Source: Dialister micraerophilus DSM 19965 (GTDB lineage Bacteria; Bacillota; Negativicutes; Veillonellales; Dialisteraceae). Taken from it: a stretch of 64,000 nt of DNA. Positions 16,885-26,426 of the stretch are shown here, one piece after another; position 1 is the first letter of the stretch; the number at the start of each line of letters is the position of its first letter. Position numbers and translations under genes: made by a program. The stretch is taken from NCBI RefSeq assembly GCF_000194985.1, contig NZ_GL878519.1:688228-752227 (forward strand), in the 5' to 3' direction. The notes under the pieces are model-generated. The model had not been told where the DNA came from, did no database searches, and worked only from the letters and a program-made list of their open reading frames with translations.

Positions 16885-16994
16885 AAAGCAAAAAAGCAGG
16901 AGTTAACCTGCTTTCTCACCTATAAAATCTGCGGAGCGCTTAAAATGAAAAATTAAGCGTTTTCAGTAAAGAGGATAGGCTTTACTGATGTTTT
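16885..16994 (-). ncRNA. Structured leader or small RNA with predicted pseudoknot, ending in a terminator before bcp
   Basis: Promoter TTGTAC (17020-17025), 17-bp spacer, TATATT (16997-17002) on the minus strand. The transcript opens with a perfect 8-bp hairpin (CAGTAAAG/CTTTACTG, 16964-16987) whose loop is CCTATCCT, then a second hairpin (CGCTTAA/TTAAGCG, 16937-16959). A single-stranded ATAGG (16919-16923) complements CCTAT of the first loop. It ends in a terminator, AAGCAGG/CCTGCTT plus T6 (16889-16914). About 110 nt. bcp starts 54 bases beyond. It matches no riboswitch class I can name. Confidence 0.6.
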
Positions 16995-17263
16995 GTAATA
17001 TACCATATGTAAGTGGAAAGTACAACCGAAATATGAATATTTATACTTTTATTTTTTAATTTATTTTATGTTTATTTTTCTAATGCTTAAAAAATAAACA
17101 CATTTTATCGTATTTATCTTAAATATTATAATCTTGTATGTTTGATGACACTTTGTATAATAAACAAACTTTTCTTCCGGAATTTATATTTTTATCATTT
17201 TGTTAATTAATATTCAACCTTAAAAATACCCTCCCTACCATATGGTAAAGAGGGTAAAACTTT
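16995..17263. other. Gene-free AT-rich stretch
   Basis: It holds the promoter of the structured RNA (minus strand) and, at 17222-17256, an inverted repeat TACCCTC/GAGGGTA around a TACCATATGGTA palindrome, with a U-tract on the minus strand that works as a terminator for the vestigial ORF. Nothing else is recognised. Confidence 0.4.
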
Positions 17264-17352
17264 TTATCTCGCTGCAATCAACACTTGAATTTGCGCTTCA
17301 AGTTTTGCAATTCTTGCATTTGTTTCATTTTCGATTTGTTTTGTACGTTCAT
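17264..17352 (-). pseudogene. Vestigial or frameshifted small coiled-coil ORF
   Basis: ATG 17352 with a perfect AGGAGG reads 24 codons (MNVQNKSKMKQMQELQ...) and stops at 17278. The -1 frame, however, looks like real protein: NERTKQIENETNARIAKLEA then QIQVLIAAR and TAA at 17264, just before a terminator. That frame has no start codon. The pattern fits the 3' end of a decayed gene, or a small gene with one base changed near its start. Function unknown. Confidence 0.45.
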
Positions 17353-17480
17353 TTTGCCCTCCTACTTGTATTTATTGACTTTGACTGTTTCAAATATTTT
17401 ATATTAAATTAATCATACTATTTTTACTGTTTTTATTTTATTCTTTCTATAGTAAAATATTTTTAAAGGGAGGGATTTTC

Positions 17481-18053
17481 ATGCGTAAAAATTTTGAGCC
17501 CAAGACTTGGTTGGTTCCTCAGCCGGTTATGGTTATTTCCACTTTTGATAAGGATAATGTTCCAAATGCCATGGTGGCGGCTTGGGGTGGAATTTATGAT
17601 ACGAATCAAATCGGGTTTATGCTTTCTCATACTCACAAGACTACTTCAAATTTGATGTTGAACAATGCTTTTACTTTAGGTATTGCAAATGCGTCTTCAA
17701 TCGATCGTATTGATTTTTTGGGTATGATTTCGGGTAATGATGTGCCGGATAAGGTCGCTCGTGCAGGTTTTACCGTTTCCAAGAGCGATTTCGTTCATGC
17801 TCCGATTATCAATGAGTTGCCTTTCGTGCTTGAATGCAAGGTAGCAAAATGTGAGAAAGTAGGCGAGGATTTTTATTTTGTGAGTGATATTGTAAATATT
17901 TCCGTTGATGAAAATATTTTGAATGACAAAGGAAATATTTGTTTCAAAAAGTTGGATCCCGTTATTTTCGATGCGGTTCATTCTGTTTATCGCCGTTTGG
18001 GAAGTAAGGTTGCAAATTCATTTGAGGTCGGAGAAAAGTACAAAAATTTATAA
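17481..18053 (+). CDS. Flavin reductase family protein (FMN-binding split barrel)
   Basis: This 190-residue protein begins MRKNFEPKTWLVPQPVMVIST, the family start with the PQPV motif, and has a split-barrel FMN-binding layout (VAAWGGIYD, SHTHKTTSNLML, NAFTLGIANA). It is probably a cytoplasmic flavoprotein that uses or reduces FMN; the partner is unknown. An AAAGGGAGGG ribosome site lies 8 bases upstream of ATG 17481. Monocistronic with its own terminator. Its codons mostly end in T or G, unlike the A/C-ending genes just to the left. Confidence 0.85.
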   Translation: MRKNFEPKTWLVPQPVMVISTFDKDNVPNAMVAAWGGIYDTNQIGFMLSHTHKTTSNLMLNNAFTLGIANASSIDRIDFLGMISGNDVPDKVARAGFTVSKSDFVHAPIINELPFVLECKVAKCEKVGEDFYFVSDIVNISVDENILNDKGNICFKKLDPVIFDAVHSVYRRLGSKVANSFEVGEKYKNL

Positions 18054-18065
18054 TTTTGAAATTCA

Positions 18066-18102
18066 AAAAGCACGGAGTTTTTTTCGTCTCCGTGCTTTTT
18101 TG
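18066..18102 (+). terminator. Flavin reductase gene terminator
   Basis: AAAAAGCACGGAG and CTCCGTGCTTTTTT form a 12-bp stem with T6. Confidence 0.9.
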
Positions 18103-18132
18103 CGTGAAATCAATTACATTTTTTCGTTTTAA

Positions 18133-18178
18133 AAATATTCCGGAGTCATTTTCGTTCAGATTGAAAAATGTCCGGAGT
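18133..18178 (-). terminator. EamA transporter gene terminator
   Basis: On the minus strand ACTCCGGACATTTT pairs imperfectly with AAAATGACTCCGGA and is followed by T5. Confidence 0.7.
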
Positions 18179-18192
18179 ATTATTTTTTATTT

Positions 18193-19077
18193 TCATTTTT
18201 GTCTTGTTACGAATATTACCGCACTTATTATCAGTGCCATTCCTATAAGTTCGTATATTCCGAATGATATCGAAAATATTAATATTGAGAATATTACCGA
18301 TGAAAGAGGTTCCAATGCTCCTACTATTCCGGCTTCTTGCGGTTTTATGTACTTTGTGCTTGCAAGAAACAATCCGAATGCTATTACCGTTCCGAGTATG
18401 ACTACGTAGATAAATGCCGCTACCGATTCCGTATTTATTTTTCCGACAAATGGTGTTGTTATCGCATAGCATAAAAGGCATATTCCACCGATTATCATTG
18501 CCCAACCTACTACGAGTGAGGTTCTGTATTTTTTCAAAATTTCTTGCGGCTGCATTGTATAGACTGCCGCACATAATGCCGATATAAGTCCCCATGTGAG
18601 CGCTTTAGGAGATACTTGCAATGTTTCATAGTTTCCGTGTGTAACTATGAAGAATGTTCCGAGTGTGGCGAGCATTGCACACAGCATTTCAATTTTTCCG
18701 GGTTTTCTTTTTTCTTTGATGCATGCCCATATTACGAGTATTATCGGCATGAGGTATTGGAGTACGGTCGCTACTGCCGCATTACTTGCTTTTATCGTTA
18801 CGAAGTATGTGTATTGCGCTCCAAGTACGCCGAACACTCCGAATATCACCAGGTCTTTTAAATTTTTTGTTTTTTTCAATATTTCAAATATGTTTTGTCT
18901 GTTTTGCGTTATATCGAAAATGAGCAAAATTATGCCTGCCGTCAGCATACGAAACGTTGAGAGCCATTCGGGAGAAATTTCCATTACATTCAAAAGATAT
19001 TGTCCGGCTATTCCCGAACTTCCCCAAAATATGGCTCCTGTTGCTGCCATTGATATTCCTTTTATTCTGTCGCTCAT
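18193..19077 (-). CDS. EamA family (DMT superfamily) transporter
   Basis: This 294-residue inner-membrane protein with ten hydrophobic helices is built from two EamA repeats; the first starts GISMAATGAIFWGSSGIAGQYLL and the second, from about residue 150, ALTWGLISALCAAVYTMQP. Such carriers export or import amino acids and related metabolites; the substrate is not deducible. Start ATG 19077 with GAGGAAAAAC upstream. A terminator lies between it and the upstream methyltransferase gene, so it is probably its own unit. Confidence 0.88.
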   Translation of the reverse strand: MSDRIKGISMAATGAIFWGSSGIAGQYLLNVMEISPEWLSTFRMLTAGIILLIFDITQNRQNIFEILKKTKNLKDLVIFGVFGVLGAQYTYFVTIKASNAAVATVLQYLMPIILVIWACIKEKRKPGKIEMLCAMLATLGTFFIVTHGNYETLQVSPKALTWGLISALCAAVYTMQPQEILKKYRTSLVVGWAMIIGGICLLCYAITTPFVGKINTESVAAFIYVVILGTVIAFGLFLASTKYIKPQEAGIVGALEPLSSVIFSILIFSISFGIYELIGMALIISAVIFVTRQK

Positions 19078-19097
19078 GTTTTTCCTCTACTTAAATT

Positions 19098-19121
19098 TAA
19101 TACCCGTATTAACGGGTATTT
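19098..19121 (-). terminator. Methyltransferase gene terminator
   Basis: ATACCCGT, loop TAAT, ACGGGTAT: a perfect 8-bp stem between the methyltransferase and EamA genes, with A/T tracts on both sides. Confidence 0.75.
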
Positions 19122-19139
19122 TTATGTTTGCTCTATTTT

Positions 19140-19946
19140 TTATTCTTTCGTTTTTCTTTTATAGGTATATATTCCCAATCTGTTGTTTACGCATCTTATG
19201 AAAGGCATCATCATTTTTTTCCAGCCTTTTACGTGTTTTTCCATTTCGTCGGTGAAATTTGTGTATCCTATTTGTTTTATGAGAGGATTTATTTTTGTTA
19301 TTTCACTTCCGTCTTTGCATCCGAATTTGAACGGTGCTTTTTTCTGATCTACCACATCATGTTTTCCTGCAAATATCAGTGCATTTTTTGAAAGCAGGTC
19401 GAATTGTGCGGTAAAAGAGTCGAATTTGTCCGTAAGTATTTTCAAAAATTCTTTTACTTCTTCTTTTGAAAAGTACATGAGCATTCCTTCGGAGATGATG
19501 AGTACTTTTCTGTTTTTGTGGTTTATTTTATCGGGCCAAAAGGGATCGAGTGCCGACATTGCTATATTTTTAACTCTTGCGTGTTTTCCTAAAATTTTTT
19601 CTCTTGTTTGTATTACGGGTAAAAAGTCTATGTTGTACCAGTGTATTTTTCCGTTGTCTACTCTATAAAATCTTGTATCCAGTCCTGCTCCTACCGATAT
19701 TATTGTTGCATCGGGGTATGATTGTATGAATTTTTTCGCTTCATTGTCCATTACTCTTGCACGTATTACGCAGCCCAAGTAAGATGCCCATGCTTTTTTC
19801 AATTTTTTATCGTTTATTTCTATTTTTTCAGCTATTTCTTTTGCTTTGAAATCGAACAATATAGGTCTTTCGCTGTCAAGATCTTTTGCTCTCATGTACA
19901 ACGTGATGAGTGCCGTTTCCGAAACTCCTTCCCACTTTGTATTCAT
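19140..19946 (-). CDS. Leucine-carboxyl-methyltransferase-like SAM-dependent methyltransferase
   Basis: This 268-residue protein has the LCM/PPM1 family features: N-terminal VSETALITLYMRAKDLDSERPI, ASYLGCVIRARVMDNEA, the SAM loop SVGAGLDTRFYR (about residue 86) and SEGMLMYFSKEEV. Bacterial members methylate small-molecule carboxyl or hydroxyl groups and are often annotated as polyketide O-methyltransferases; the substrate here is unknown. ACAGGAGGG precedes ATG 19946. A single gene. Confidence 0.82.
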   Translation of the reverse strand: MNTKWEGVSETALITLYMRAKDLDSERPILFDFKAKEIAEKIEINDKKLKKAWASYLGCVIRARVMDNEAKKFIQSYPDATIISVGAGLDTRFYRVDNGKIHWYNIDFLPVIQTREKILGKHARVKNIAMSALDPFWPDKINHKNRKVLIISEGMLMYFSKEEVKEFLKILTDKFDSFTAQFDLLSKNALIFAGKHDVVDQKKAPFKFGCKDGSEITKINPLIKQIGYTNFTDEMEKHVKGWKKMMMPFIRCVNNRLGIYTYKRKTKE

Positions 19947-20071
19947 AGTTTTTCCCTCCTGTCTATTTACAATATATCATATTTTTCACATTATTTTTCA
20001 TATATTTTTTTTCATTTGTTTCCAAATTTTATAAATATGTTAAAATGTATAAAGTATAAGAGGAGGTTTTT

Positions 20072-21421
20072 ATGCGTATCGTTATTTTGGGAGCCGGTGA
20101 TTTAGGTTACAGTATTGCCGAACTTCTTTCAAATGAGGATCATGATGTCATCGTTATTGATAATGATGAAGATTCTCTTAATCTTGTAAAAAACAATTTA
20201 GATGTACTTACTATCGAGTCGGATGCATCTTCACCTTTGACTTTGCGTGATAATGATATTTCTTCCGCAGATATTTTGGTTGCAACGACACGTTATGACG
20301 AGGTAAATATCATTGCATGTATTCTTGCAAAAAAGATGGGTATTTCTCATACTATCGCACGCATTCGTGACAGCAAGTATATTAACGAGACCGATGAATT
20401 TATGCGTGAAAATTTCGACATCGATCTTGCAATCAGTCCCGAGCAGGTTACCGCTTACGAGATGAATCGTATTTTGATGGCTCCTCTTTCTTTGAATATT
20501 GAAGATTTCGCAAATGGGAAAGTACGTCTTTTTGAAACGAATATTCCCAAGAAGTCGCATTTTGCAAATATGGCTTTGAAGGATTTGAATCTTCCGGATA
20601 CCATTCTTGCCGCCATGATTTTCAGAGACCATGAGATGATTATTCCTCACGGTAATGATATAATTCGCCCTTTCGACAGTGTCTACTTTATAGGAGATCC
20701 CAAGGAAATAGAAAAATTCAGTCACTCTTTCGTTCCGATGGATACGGGCACGGTTAATCGTGTAATAGTTATAGGTGCCGGTCGTACCGGTCTTGCTCTT
20801 GCTCCTCTTTTGGAGAAAAACGGTGTTTCCGTAAAACTTATTGACAATAATGAAGATCGTTGCAAAGATGCTGCCGAGATTTTAAACAATTCGGCGGTTA
20901 TTTGCGGCGATGCTACCGATATGGATCTTCTTATGGAAGAAGGCGTTTCCGATGCGGATGCGGTTATCTGCACTACCGGAGATGACAGATTGAATATGAT
21001 GATGGCACTCATTTCAAAACATGCCGGTGCAAAGAAAACCGTTGTACGTGTCGCACAAAGCGATTATGTAAATTTAATGGAAAAAATAGGTGTCGATGTC
21101 GTTCTTTCAACTCGTCTTATTGCGGCGGAAGAAGTTCTCGCTTTTATACGTAAAGGAGGACTTGTTTCAGTTTCGTTCCTCGAAGATGCAAAAGTCGAAG
21201 CTTTGGAACTTATTCTTCAGGAAGGTTCACCCGTGTCCGACAAACCTCTTATGGATATAGATATGCCGAAAGAATGCCTTATCGGCGCTTACGTACGTGA
21301 CGGAGAAGCTTTTATTCCTAAAGGTAAAACAATTCTCAAGACCGGTGATCGTGTAATAATTATTACGAAATCTTCCGATGCTTCCAATATTATGGATTTT
21401 TTAAAGGGAAATGAATCGTAA
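20072..21421 (+). CDS. trkA: Trk potassium uptake regulatory subunit TrkA
   Basis: This 449-residue peripheral membrane protein has two RCK halves: Rossmann loops GAGDLGYS (residue 6) and GAGRTGLA (about residue 231), each followed by an acidic strand end and a TrkA_C domain. It gates the TrkH channel in response to NAD(H) or nucleotide binding. AGAGGAGG lies upstream of ATG 20072. It is the first gene of a three-gene operon; its last base overlaps the trkH start. Codons here favour T at the third position. Confidence 0.95.
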   Translation: MRIVILGAGDLGYSIAELLSNEDHDVIVIDNDEDSLNLVKNNLDVLTIESDASSPLTLRDNDISSADILVATTRYDEVNIIACILAKKMGISHTIARIRDSKYINETDEFMRENFDIDLAISPEQVTAYEMNRILMAPLSLNIEDFANGKVRLFETNIPKKSHFANMALKDLNLPDTILAAMIFRDHEMIIPHGNDIIRPFDSVYFIGDPKEIEKFSHSFVPMDTGTVNRVIVIGAGRTGLALAPLLEKNGVSVKLIDNNEDRCKDAAEILNNSAVICGDATDMDLLMEEGVSDADAVICTTGDDRLNMMMALISKHAGAKKTVVRVAQSDYVNLMEKIGVDVVLSTRLIAAEEVLAFIRKGGLVSVSFLEDAKVEALELILQEGSPVSDKPLMDIDMPKECLIGAYVRDGEAFIPKGKTILKTGDRVIIITKSSDASNIMDFLKGNES

Positions 21422-22860
21422 TGGATTTCAGAGTTTATTTCTACATATTGGGTCTTTTTACCCTTTTCCAATCTCTACTTCATTTACCGGCAATTGCAGA
21501 TGCTTTATATTTATCTGAAAATGTCGTTCCTTTCGTGTTCTCTTTTTTATTTACATTTATAATCGGCTCGATTTGTGTATATTTTCACAAACGAAATAAT
21601 TACACTCTTCCTTTGATGACAGGAGTATACCTTTTGCCCTCTTTGTGGATTTGGATGGCATTTTTCGGTATGCTCCCTTTTGTTTTTTCCGGTATGCTCG
21701 TACCTTTGGACGCTTTTTTTGAAAGCATTTCATCACTTACAACTACCGGAATGGATATAATTCACCATACAAATTCACCGAGTTCCTTGATTTTGTGGCG
21801 AGACCTTTTGAAATGGAGCGGTGGACTCTACTTTGCAATTATGCTTTTGACGGTTTTTTCAAGACTTTCACCACGCGCCGGATCGATACTTTCAATGTCA
21901 TCAAGAGGAATTTTCCGCCCGAGTCATAACCGCATGCTTTCGATAAGTCTTGACGTTTTTAAAATATATTCACTTCTTTCACTTATCATATTTTGTCTTT
22001 TTTACTTGGCGGGATTTCCGATATACAGTTCACTAAAACTTGCACTTCGAACAGTTTCGACCGCAGGCGCAATCATGCCCTCGACTATACAAAATCTGCC
22101 GCTTTCGTCACTCGTACTTTGCATAATCGCAATACTCATCGGCGGCTCAAACTTGATGTTCTATCATCCTTTATTCAAAAAGAATTACAATATTTCATTC
22201 AAAAACGACAAAGAACTGCATATTTACCTTGCATCATTCTTTGTAATAGCATCACTCTTTGCTATTCATATGTGGAGTACGAAATATTTTGACCTTAATC
22301 AATCAGTAAAAGTTGCGTTTTTCTACAGTGCATCATTCCTGTCTACAACCGGATTTGCAACGAAATCCATTGCAAACTTTCCCGAATTCGATAAATTCCT
22401 CATGCTTCTTTTACTCTTCTTCGGAGGTTGTATAGGATCGATGGGCGGAGGATTCAGAATTTTCAGACTTATCGTACTTTTAAAAACTGTATCAAGAGGA
22501 ATACGCCAAATGGTACATCCTCATCAAATTTCAGACATAAGACTCGGTAAAAATCTCATACCCGTAAATGATTTCATCTACATACCCGTTTTATTCTTTT
22601 CGTACATTTTCATAATATTCGTATCATCGGCAATACTGTCTTTGGACGGATTTACAATGACAGAAGCACTTGGAATTTCCATAAGCTGCCTTACAAGTGC
22701 GGGAAGCGGAGCAATGATTTACGGAATAAACGAATTCTCGACATTTTCTCCGTTTATAAAAACATTTTCAATTATACTTATGATTATCGGAAGATGTGAA
22801 ATATTTCCGGTAATGATTATATTCTTTAAAATTAAAGATCGTATTATCAATCGTTGGTAA
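21421..22860 (+). CDS. trkH: TrkH-family potassium channel subunit, first copy
   Basis: This 479-residue membrane protein has four M1-P-M2 repeats. Filter-region glycines are visible in TTTGMDI, TVSTAGAIM, STTGFATKS and TSAGSGAM, the set that lines the K+/Na+ pore. The start overlaps trkA by one base (TAATG), so it is translationally coupled. The second repeat's glycine is replaced by alanine next to Gly (STAGA), a departure from canonical TrkH. Composition changes within this gene from T/G-ending towards A/C-ending codons. Confidence 0.9.
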   Translation: MDFRVYFYILGLFTLFQSLLHLPAIADALYLSENVVPFVFSFLFTFIIGSICVYFHKRNNYTLPLMTGVYLLPSLWIWMAFFGMLPFVFSGMLVPLDAFFESISSLTTTGMDIIHHTNSPSSLILWRDLLKWSGGLYFAIMLLTVFSRLSPRAGSILSMSSRGIFRPSHNRMLSISLDVFKIYSLLSLIIFCLFYLAGFPIYSSLKLALRTVSTAGAIMPSTIQNLPLSSLVLCIIAILIGGSNLMFYHPLFKKNYNISFKNDKELHIYLASFFVIASLFAIHMWSTKYFDLNQSVKVAFFYSASFLSTTGFATKSIANFPEFDKFLMLLLLFFGGCIGSMGGGFRIFRLIVLLKTVSRGIRQMVHPHQISDIRLGKNLIPVNDFIYIPVLFFSYIFIIFVSSAILSLDGFTMTEALGISISCLTSAGSGAMIYGINEFSTFSPFIKTFSIILMIIGRCEIFPVMIIFFKIKDRIINRW

Positions 22861-22869
22861 GGAGGGACT

Positions 22870-24312
22870 ATGAATATAGAAATGCTTTTCTTCATGCTTG
22901 CAAGACTTCTTTTTGCAAGCGGACTTGCACTCATCCCCTCACTCATGCTTGCATTTTTCTACAACGAACCTTCAACTCCTTACTTTATAACAATAGGTAT
23001 ATCACTGCTTTTATTTCTTTTCTTCTACAAAAACGGACGTGAAAGCGTAGAAATATCAACACGTGAAGGCATAGCAATCACATCGTTAGGTTGGATAGTA
23101 ATCTCACTTTTATATGCAATACCCTACACATTCTTTTCAATTTCCTTCCTGGACAGTTTAGTCGAAAGTGTATCGGGACTTACCGGAACCGGAGCCACCA
23201 TAATAAACAACGTGGAAGCAATGCCTCAAAGTCTGCTCTTCTTTCGCAGCATGACACACTGGATAGGCGGACTGGGAATAATAGTATTCTTTATTGCACT
23301 GTTTCCCCAATTCCAAAAAGGAACGGCACGAATGCTCTACACCGAAAGCAGCGGCCCCGTATCATCAACAGCAATGCCCCGCATAAAAGAAATGACAAAA
23401 GCGCTCTTCATCGTATACACGATAGCAACCTTACTTTCAACGGCAGTATACATGGTACTCGGACTGGATTTCCTTACCGCACTGAACCACGCATTCTCCG
23501 CAACGTCAACCGGAGGATTTTCAACAAAAAATGGAAGCATAGCGGATTTCAAAAATCCGATACTCGAAACCGCCATAGCGATATTTATGGCAATCTCGGC
23601 AATAAACTTCAGCGTATACGTAATAGCATGGAAAAAAGGCTGGAAAACAATATTCAAAGATACGGAATTCAAAGGATACTTAGCAATGCTCGCATTCGGA
23701 ACACTTATAATGGCAATAAACCTCAATACGCAAGCGGACGTACCCTTCATGCAAGCACTTCACGACACATTCTTCACAGCATCATCACTATCCTCTACAA
23801 CGGGATTTGTAACGGTAGACTTCGACACATGGCCGACATTCTCGAAATGGATATGCCTCATGCTCATGTTTGTAGGGGGAAGCGGAGGATCCACCTCGGG
23901 AGGCTTTAAAATAATACGACTTATAATACTCTTGAAAGGCGTATACTCACTTATAAGATACAAACTCAATCCGAAATTCACAATGCACCTACATACAGAT
24001 ACGGAAAACTACGACAACACCGTACTCTTGAACGTATTCAGATACTTCTTCGTATACTCGGTATTATGCGTAATATTTACACTCATATTCCTCTTTGACG
24101 GAGTAGCGACACCGGATGCACTGGGACTTTCAATAACGACAATGAGCGGCACGGGACCGGCATTCGGACAATTCGGTCCGACAATGAACTATGCAGCACT
24201 TCCGACACTGAGCAAAATATCGGTATGCTTCTCAATGCTTTTAGGAAGACTCGAAGCATTACCGCTCATAATACTCTTCTATCCGACATTCTGGAGAAAA
24301 AGCGGATGGTAA
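22870..24312 (+). CDS. trkH: TrkH-family potassium channel subunit, second copy
   Basis: This 480-residue paralogue of the preceding gene follows after 9 bases with AAGGAGGGACT before ATG 22870. Filter segments are LTGTGATI, TSTGGFST, SSTTGFVT and MSGTGPAF. Both TrkH proteins would share the single TrkA encoded upstream; two channel subunits on one regulator could give different ion affinity or selectivity. Third codon positions are strongly A and C, in contrast to trkA in the same operon. Confidence 0.92.
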   Translation: MNIEMLFFMLARLLFASGLALIPSLMLAFFYNEPSTPYFITIGISLLLFLFFYKNGRESVEISTREGIAITSLGWIVISLLYAIPYTFFSISFLDSLVESVSGLTGTGATIINNVEAMPQSLLFFRSMTHWIGGLGIIVFFIALFPQFQKGTARMLYTESSGPVSSTAMPRIKEMTKALFIVYTIATLLSTAVYMVLGLDFLTALNHAFSATSTGGFSTKNGSIADFKNPILETAIAIFMAISAINFSVYVIAWKKGWKTIFKDTEFKGYLAMLAFGTLIMAINLNTQADVPFMQALHDTFFTASSLSSTTGFVTVDFDTWPTFSKWICLMLMFVGGSGGSTSGGFKIIRLIILLKGVYSLIRYKLNPKFTMHLHTDTENYDNTVLLNVFRYFFVYSVLCVIFTLIFLFDGVATPDALGLSITTMSGTGPAFGQFGPTMNYAALPTLSKISVCFSMLLGRLEALPLIILFYPTFWRKSGW

Positions 24313-24314
24313 AC

Positions 24315-24355
24315 AAAAATTCTCTCGCTTAGCAACTGAAGCAAGAGAATTTTTT
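24315..24355 (+). terminator. trk operon terminator
   Basis: AAAATTCTCTCGCTT and AAGCAAGAGAATTTTTT form a long stem with a short loop, right after the second trkH. Confidence 0.85.
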
Positions 24356-24417
24356 GTAAAATACAGATTAAATATATATTATATAATCAATACTGAAATA
24401 AATATAAGAGGTTTAAA

Positions 24418-26415
24418 ATGTTTGAAAATTTCTACATCGGCTCGCAACAAGACTTAAAATTGATAATTATTCCTGCGATTATATGCACATTACTTCGTAT
24501 AGCATTTATAAAAATATACGGAGATAAAAGCATTCCGGAATACGACAAAAAATACAAAACATCATTATGGTTCGGATTTCTTTGGGGACTGGATTTCAAT
24601 GCCTATGTATACCTTATATCACTCCTTCTCATAAGTTTACCGGCATCTTTTATTTCCTTTTACCATGATATAAGCGACCTTGTACGTATACTCTGGGTAG
24701 TCGGATACTCAATTGCACTATATATTGTTTTCATGGGAAAAATTATATTTTACGGAGAATTTCGCGATATATTCAATCAAACAATGCTACTTGGAAAAAA
24801 TGCCGACAAAGGTAACTTCGCAGACATATTTTTCAATCAATACCATGGAATATGGATACTTCTCGGACTTATACCCTACATAGGAATAACCGCCATATCG
24901 ACATGGATACTACTCCAAACTCCGACAATTCCATATCCTGAAATCGAACAAAACATAGCGGCATACATATTCAATACATTTATATTCATTTTACTTGTAT
25001 TACTCTTTTACTTCATACGTTACGGCGGACACCTTTCACACCTTTTCAAACCGTCAAGAAACAATATGCCGACCATACTGAAAAATGATATATTTTTCTC
25101 AAAAGCGGTAATTGACGACTTTATAGCAATAGAACTCGTTTTCAAACAACAAGAACAAAAAATACTTAAACACACCGAAAAAGAATCTGCAGAAATTTTA
25201 AAACCTCTTATAAATATAAAAGAAAACGGAAAAGACATCTGGAAACCGTTCTTACGCAAAGCTCAAGGAGCAAGAATACGCAAACCGAAACATATTTACC
25301 TTATAATCGGAGAAAGTTACGGACAAGCACCGTTTGAAGAAAAATACTCAAAACTTCACATAGTTGACGAAGGTAAAAAATTCCGTTCATCAAAAAATAC
25401 AATAACAATATCCAACTTCCTTGCAGCCGGTATGATTTCACAACCGTCCCTTGCAAGTATTTTCTCCGGAATTTTTGATGCAAACTTCGAAATAAATGAA
25501 ATGCCTTCATTCCAACAAAAACAAGTACCCACCGCATTTGCCGCTCAAATGAAAAAACTCGGATACACCACAGCTTATTGGTACGGCGGAAATACAGCAT
25601 GGGCAAGCTTGGGCAGATTCGGAAAAGCACAAGGATTCGACATGAGAATCGGAGCGGTAGAATACTGCGACAAAAACGCACCAACAACATGGCTCGGTAT
25701 CTATGACCATCTCTTCTTTGAAGGTTTGTACAAAGAAATACTCAAAATCGACAAAGAAACACCGATGTTCCACTTGATATATACCACATCCAATCATCCG
25801 CCATACACTATCCCCGTACAAAAATACGGATTCAAACCTGACGAAATATTAAAAGAAACAACCGACGACATAAAGAAAAACAAAAAACTTGTAAACAACT
25901 TGGGAATGTATTGGTATGCGGACTACTACATGTGCGACTTCATAAAAAAAGTACAAAAACTCGATCCGGACAGTTTAATAATAGTAACGGGAGATCACCC
26001 GAGACTTATAATTCCTTTCAACACGGAAATGTACCCTCAAAAAGAACCCACAGTACATGAAAAATACGGTACATCATTTTCAATGCACCATACGGACCTT
26101 GAAAAAGAAATGTTCCCGCAATTGAATATTGCCGGACATATGAACATAATGCCTACAGTAATAGAAGCAATAGCACCTAAAGACTTCGAATACTACTCGA
26201 TTATGCCTTCACTCTTTACACCGATAGAAAAAGTTGTAACCCCGTTCCACTGGTTAAATCAGAAAATGATAGGTTACTACGGAGATGAAACGGCACAAAA
26301 TTTGAACGGAAAAAACAATGAAACAAAACAAGGAATAAAAGAATTCACAGACGAAAGAGCTGCATGGTGCGAACTTACGGCATGGATAATAAAACATCCG
26401 GAAGTTTTAATATAA
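24418..26415 (+). CDS. LTA-synthase-like sulfatase-fold transferase
   Basis: The protein has 665 residues: about five N-terminal membrane helices (residues 1-200), then an extracytoplasmic sulfatase-fold domain. Motifs are HIYLIIGESYGQAP (metal-site Glu), MISQPSLASIFSG where the nucleophile (Ser/Thr) is expected, YTTSNHPPYT, and IVTGDHPR (Asp/His). The family transfers phosphoglycerol or phosphoethanolamine head groups to glycans or lipids; in an outer-membrane organism the acceptor may be an LPS or periplasmic glycan. It is directly upstream of two glycosyltransferase genes, which supports a surface-glycan role. AGAGG lies 8 bases before ATG 24418. Confidence 0.8.
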   Translation: MFENFYIGSQQDLKLIIIPAIICTLLRIAFIKIYGDKSIPEYDKKYKTSLWFGFLWGLDFNAYVYLISLLLISLPASFISFYHDISDLVRILWVVGYSIALYIVFMGKIIFYGEFRDIFNQTMLLGKNADKGNFADIFFNQYHGIWILLGLIPYIGITAISTWILLQTPTIPYPEIEQNIAAYIFNTFIFILLVLLFYFIRYGGHLSHLFKPSRNNMPTILKNDIFFSKAVIDDFIAIELVFKQQEQKILKHTEKESAEILKPLINIKENGKDIWKPFLRKAQGARIRKPKHIYLIIGESYGQAPFEEKYSKLHIVDEGKKFRSSKNTITISNFLAAGMISQPSLASIFSGIFDANFEINEMPSFQQKQVPTAFAAQMKKLGYTTAYWYGGNTAWASLGRFGKAQGFDMRIGAVEYCDKNAPTTWLGIYDHLFFEGLYKEILKIDKETPMFHLIYTTSNHPPYTIPVQKYGFKPDEILKETTDDIKKNKKLVNNLGMYWYADYYMCDFIKKVQKLDPDSLIIVTGDHPRLIIPFNTEMYPQKEPTVHEKYGTSFSMHHTDLEKEMFPQLNIAGHMNIMPTVIEAIAPKDFEYYSIMPSLFTPIEKVVTPFHWLNQKMIGYYGDETAQNLNGKNNETKQGIKEFTDERAAWCELTAWIIKHPEVLI

Positions 26416-26426
26416 ACGGAGATACT

